Below, piece by piece: positions 16,911 through 20,046 of a stretch of DNA of 20,046 bases; positions within the stretch are counted from its first letter, which is position 1; each line of letters starts with the position of its first letter. The notes beneath the pieces are model-generated. The model saw nothing but the letters and a program-made list of their open reading frames with translations. It was not told the DNA's origin and searched no databases. Source of the stretch: Larix sibirica (Eukaryota; Streptophyta; Pinopsida; Pinales; Pinaceae); assembly GCA_004151065.3 (NCBI GenBank), contig NWUY0300068767.1, positions 1 through 20,046 of the forward strand, read 5' to 3'. The position numbers were made by a program, and so were the translations under genes.

Positions 16911-18360
16911 TCATATGATGGATCCTTTTTTGTCTCCCTCTAATCTGACCAAGTCTTTGGTGTAGTTTGGAAGCTCATATTTGTCCCTCCAAATTGATTC
17001 CCAAGGGCTGAGTGGATTGGTGATGAATTTCCACCATGTTTTTGTTGATAGAACATTGTTGAGGATTTCTGGGTCCCTAAGACCTATCCCTCCTTTAGGT
17101 TTAGGAGTGCAAAATTTTTCCAAGGCCACCAGAGACCATTTCCTTGAGGAAGCCACTCCGCTCCATAAAAAGCTACGTTGAATGTTTATGAATTTCTTGA
17201 GGATGTACTTGGGTGCAGCCATAACAAAGAAGAGGTATAAGGGCATTGCTTGGAGAACTGACTTGAGTAGCACCACTCTGGAAAGGAGATTGAGAGATTT
17301 TAGGGTCCAGCTGGAAAGCTTAAGGCTAAGAGAGTTGAGCAAGTCTGCTAAGGAGACATTCATCAGTGCATTCTCTATCAGAGGGGCCCCTAAGAACTTA
17401 GAGCGTAGGGAGCCTCTTTGAAATCTTAAGATTCTCAGTATTCAGAATTGGAGATCAAACGAAGTATAGAGGAAGAAAATTTGAGATTTCTCAAGGTTGA
17501 TAGAGGCTCCAAAGGCTTGCATGAAGGTTTGAAGGATTTCATTGATGCCTTTGGCTTCTCGAACATAGGGGTCGCCCCTGAGCATGGTATTATCCACAAA
17601 TTGGAGGTGAGAGTGCTTGAGGTTTAAGTGGATGTGGAGGCCTGGGAGACAATTTGCTTCTTTCGCTACTTTAAGGCTTCTGCCTAGGCCCTCAACCATC
17701 AAGATGAAGAGAAAAGGCGAGAATGGGTTTCCTTGTCGAATATTGCGGGAAGGGCAGAAAGTGGAAGTGGGAGGTCCATTTAGTAGGATAGAGAAGAAAG
17801 CAGAGGAAGTAAGGGAGAGAATACATTTGACCCAGTCCTTGCTGAAACCAAAAGCTAGGAGAACTTCTTGGATATACTGCCAACTGATTTTATCAAAGGC
17901 TTTTGACATATCCACCGTAATTAACATTCCAGCCTTTTTTGGGGATTTGAGGATGTGAATAACCTCATGGGCTAGAAAAATACCATCCAAAATTTGTCTT
18001 CCTTCTACATAGCTTGTCTATCTTCCAAAATGAGAGAAGGGAGAAGGGGTTTTAGTCTATTAGCAATCACTTTGGTTAAAATTTTGCAGATCACATTACA
18101 AAGAGAAATAGGTCTAAACTGGCTTGGATCTAGGGTACCTTCCTGCTTGGGGATTAGGGTGAGAAAGGTTACATTTAGAGATTGAAGCACTCTAGATCTG
18201 GTTCTTGAAGCTTCTACCAATTTTCAGATTTCTTTTTTAACAGTTGACCAGCATGCTTTGAAGAAGTCTATTTTGAATCCATCTAGACCTGGGGATTTTC
18301 TATTCAGCATCTCTTTTACTGCCAATTCCACTTCTTGCATTGTGATTGGTTTGAGTAAGT
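16911..18360 (-). pseudogene. LINE reverse transcriptase (disabled)
   Basis: RT landmarks on the - strand, in order: EMLNRKSPGLDGFKIDFF (about 18270-18320), VTFLTLIPKQEG and QFRPISLCNVICKILTKVIA (18060-18175), VDMSKAFDKISW with the first catalytic Asp kept (about 17890-17925), NIRQGNPFSPFLFIL (usual Asp changed to Asn, about 17697-17741), HLQFVDNTML (the A-D-D pair reads V-D-N, 17586-17600), KLSSWTLKSLNLLSRVVLLKS and SFLWSG, and PKPKGGIGLRDPEILN (about 17050-17100). At least two frame changes occur, near 17430 and 18000. The loss of the catalytic Asp makes it inactive regardless of the frameshifts. Confidence 0.9.
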
Positions 18361-18879
18361 TGTTATTTTTATCATGAATGATCAAATTTGGTATATGTCT
18401 AGTGATCTTAGTTATTACTTCAGATCTATCTGGAACGGGTTTTCATGGAAGATTCTTGTAGTAGTGGAATCATTCTTCTTCTATTTCCTCTCCGGTTTCT
18501 AGATTTGCTACTTGATGGGAGCGAATATTGGAAATCTTGTTGTGATTTCTTCTCTGCTTCGTTGTATTATGGAAGAATTTAGTGTTCTTTTGTCCATCTT
18601 TTATCTAGAGAACTCTTGATTTCTGTCTCCAGAGAGTCTCCTCTTGCTTGAGTCAAGCGTCAATATGGTTTTGCAGGGATTTCTCCTTGTGATCCAAATG
18701 CTCCAATCTTCCTTGTTCAACAATTTCTTGTTGAATTTCTTTCATTTTTATATCTAGAGCTTTCTTTTGCTCAAAGATATTCCCAAAAACTTCTTTGTTC
18801 CATTGTTTAAGCCTAAGCTTGAGGATGGTCCCGATCTTGGGTTTGCTTCCTCTCACCAATTATTGATGTTGCTAATGAA

Positions 18880-19650
18880 GTCTTCATTTTCTAGCTATAA
18901 GGATTCAAATCTGAAGGGCTTGGGCTTGGAGTTGCATTTGAAGTTCAGAAGGAGACTAAGGGGCCAGTGATTAGAGCCAGCTGCTAAGAGTATGGAAGTT
19001 TCTACATATAGTCCTTGGTTGAAAAGAATTTTTGAAATCAAGAAGCAATCTAATCTGGAAGCAATCTATCTTTCTCCTCCCTATTTGTTGTTCCAAGTAA
19101 ATAGGCCATTCTTTGTTTCTAAATCTACCAGATTAAGATCCTCTATAACTTGGATGAACTCTGAGGAGTCTCTATCCACCCTGCGAAGAACTCCTTTTTT
19201 TTCTTTGAGATTAGTTATCATATTGAAGTCTCCTCCAAGGATTCAATTTTCCTTCTAAAGGTTTTGTCTTATGGCCCTTATTTTAAGGAGGAGGTCTAGC
19301 TTCTGAGCTGTTAAAATAGGTCCATAGACATTAGATATAAATCCTTCTATGTGGGTTCCAAAGATTTTGAAGCTTGTTGTTAATACATCGGGGATGTGGG
19401 AAAAATTATCTAGATGTATCTCCTCCAATTTCCAAATCATGGCCAAGCCCCCAGAGGCTCCTTGTGCATCTATTGCATAAGCTTTACTTCCTTTCCAAAA
19501 TTTCGAAGCTATTTGTTTTAGTCTTGCTGCACTACATTTTGTTTCTTGGATCATCATTACTACTAGTTTATCCATCTGTATCTTGTTTCTTAATATCCTT
19601 TGTTTAGATTCTGAGTTAATCCCTATGATATTCTAGGATATGATTAGCAT
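18880..19650 (-). pseudogene. LINE ORF2 endonuclease domain (disabled)
   Basis: ORF2 begins MLIIS*NI at 19650, where the usual Trp is TAG. Then come MMIQETKC (the Q-E-T catalytic motif, about 19540-19563), GASGGLAMIWK, ISNVYGPI, GGDFNMITNLKEKKG (about 19205-19250), GLFTWNNK, ASRLDCFLIS and GSNHWPLSL (18955-18978). In working enzymes the last motif is S-D-H; here Asp is Asn. Further stops lie near 19240-19255 (NL*KEN*IL), 19060-19075 (NK*GGER*IA) and 18898 (SL*LENE). Most of the chain reads in one frame, so decay is by point mutation more than indels. Confidence 0.88.
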
Positions 19651-19657
19651 AGGGAAA

Positions 19658-20046
19658 CTATGGAGTGGGGTGGAACATCTCGTTCAAGCTAGCGTATTGG
19701 CTTGACATGATTAATTTTTCTCCTATTTCCTTAATTTTTTGTTCTATTGGAGGTATTCCTCTTTTCTTTTCTTCTTTTTGCTTTTTGGCTTGGTCCTTCA
19801 GGGAGATTGACTTTAATCTTGAGTACATGGTGGGGGTTTCTTCTTTTGCTTTCCCTTTTGATTTGCTATATGCCTTGGTTAGGACCTCTTTTAGCAGGAT
19901 TATTTGTTGTCTTGGGATGGAATTGGTCTCATTCCTATCACAAGTTGTTGTTATTTCTGCCAAATCTATGTCTCATGTGTCCATCTCCTCTTCCTTTAAG
20001 TCATCTTTTTCCATCTGTAAATTTCCTTAAAATCCACTCTTGAGTT
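19658..20046 (-). pseudogene. LINE ORF1 C-terminal linker (partial)
   Basis: The frame enters from the window edge and ends at TAG 19658-19660 (EMFHPTP). It is hydrophilic, with an acidic patch (EKDDLKEEEMD), one TGA near 19990, and then Lys-rich stretches (SKSKGKAKEE and KDQAKKQKEEKKRG), as in the linkers of plant LINE ORF1 proteins. The ORF2 ATG follows 7 bp on. No folded domain is visible in this part. Confidence 0.65.

Larger units (their letters stand above)
15659..20046 (-). mobile_element. Nearly complete dead LINE, - strand
   Basis: On the - strand the order is ORF1 C-terminus (20046-19658), ORF2 start (19650), endonuclease, RT, zf-RVT, shortened RNase H and ORF2 stop (15659-15661). 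The N-terminal part of ORF1 lies beyond the window. ORF1 and ORF2 are separated by only 7 bp. Many stops, frameshifts and catalytic substitutions show that it is inactive. It is the most complete element in the window. Confidence 0.85.

Noticed and set aside
19665-20043. Two + strand ORFs with many Phe, Leu and Ser residues suggesting membrane proteins
   Set aside because: They are reverse complements of the Lys/Glu-rich ORF1 linker; hydrophobic content follows from that.

Overview
The window reads as nuclear DNA from a large, repeat-rich plant genome. A gymnosperm (conifer-like) source is my best guess. The reasons are one long intronless PLS-class pentatricopeptide repeat (PPR) gene of the type expanded in land plants, plant LINEs with a DUF4283/zinc-knuckle ORF1 and an ORF2 ending in RNase H, a plant Ty1-copia tail, and a tRNA-derived SINE. 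The species assignment is inference. Nothing bacterial is present and no CRISPR array or operon was seen.

Layout: 1-1396 is the 3' end of a dead Ty1-copia element (RNase H tail, polypurine tract, 3' LTR) that appears to have landed inside a LINE; LINE-like coding continues on the + strand at 1397-2806 (ORF1 linker and endonuclease). 2807-3446 is unassigned. 3447-5838 is a 5'-truncated LINE on the - strand (RT thumb, zf-RVT, RNase H, oligo-A end). 5839-6391 is AT-rich. 6392-7329 is a + strand LINE tail (RNase H, coiled-coil ORF, 3' end). 7330-8221 is AT-rich. 8222-9240 is a - strand LINE ORF1 relic. 9617-11863 is the only intact gene, a 748-residue PLS/E-type PPR protein, followed by a decayed DYW deaminase region to about 12195. 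12196-12957 is unassigned. 12958-13833 is a roughly 283-bp tandem duplication whose second copy carries a SINE with a 19-bp target-site duplication. 13845-15499 is another - strand LINE ORF1 relic. 15659-20046 is a nearly complete but dead LINE on the - strand (ORF1 C-terminus, endonuclease, RT, zf-RVT, truncated RNase H).

The PPR protein would be expected to bind organellar RNA, probably for C-to-U editing or processing. It has no DYW domain in its open frame, yet recognisable DYW landmarks lie in order just past its stop codon, so it looks like a DYW-class gene converted to an E-type protein. The transposon relics are all non-functional: catalytic residues are lost and many stops fit C-to-T or G-to-A decay. 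No wholly new system was found. The most interesting points are the vestigial DYW region, a hairpin array with compensatory stem changes in the copia LTR, upstream ORFs in the PPR leader, and the SINE nested in a tandem duplication, which also contains an apparent assembly artefact.
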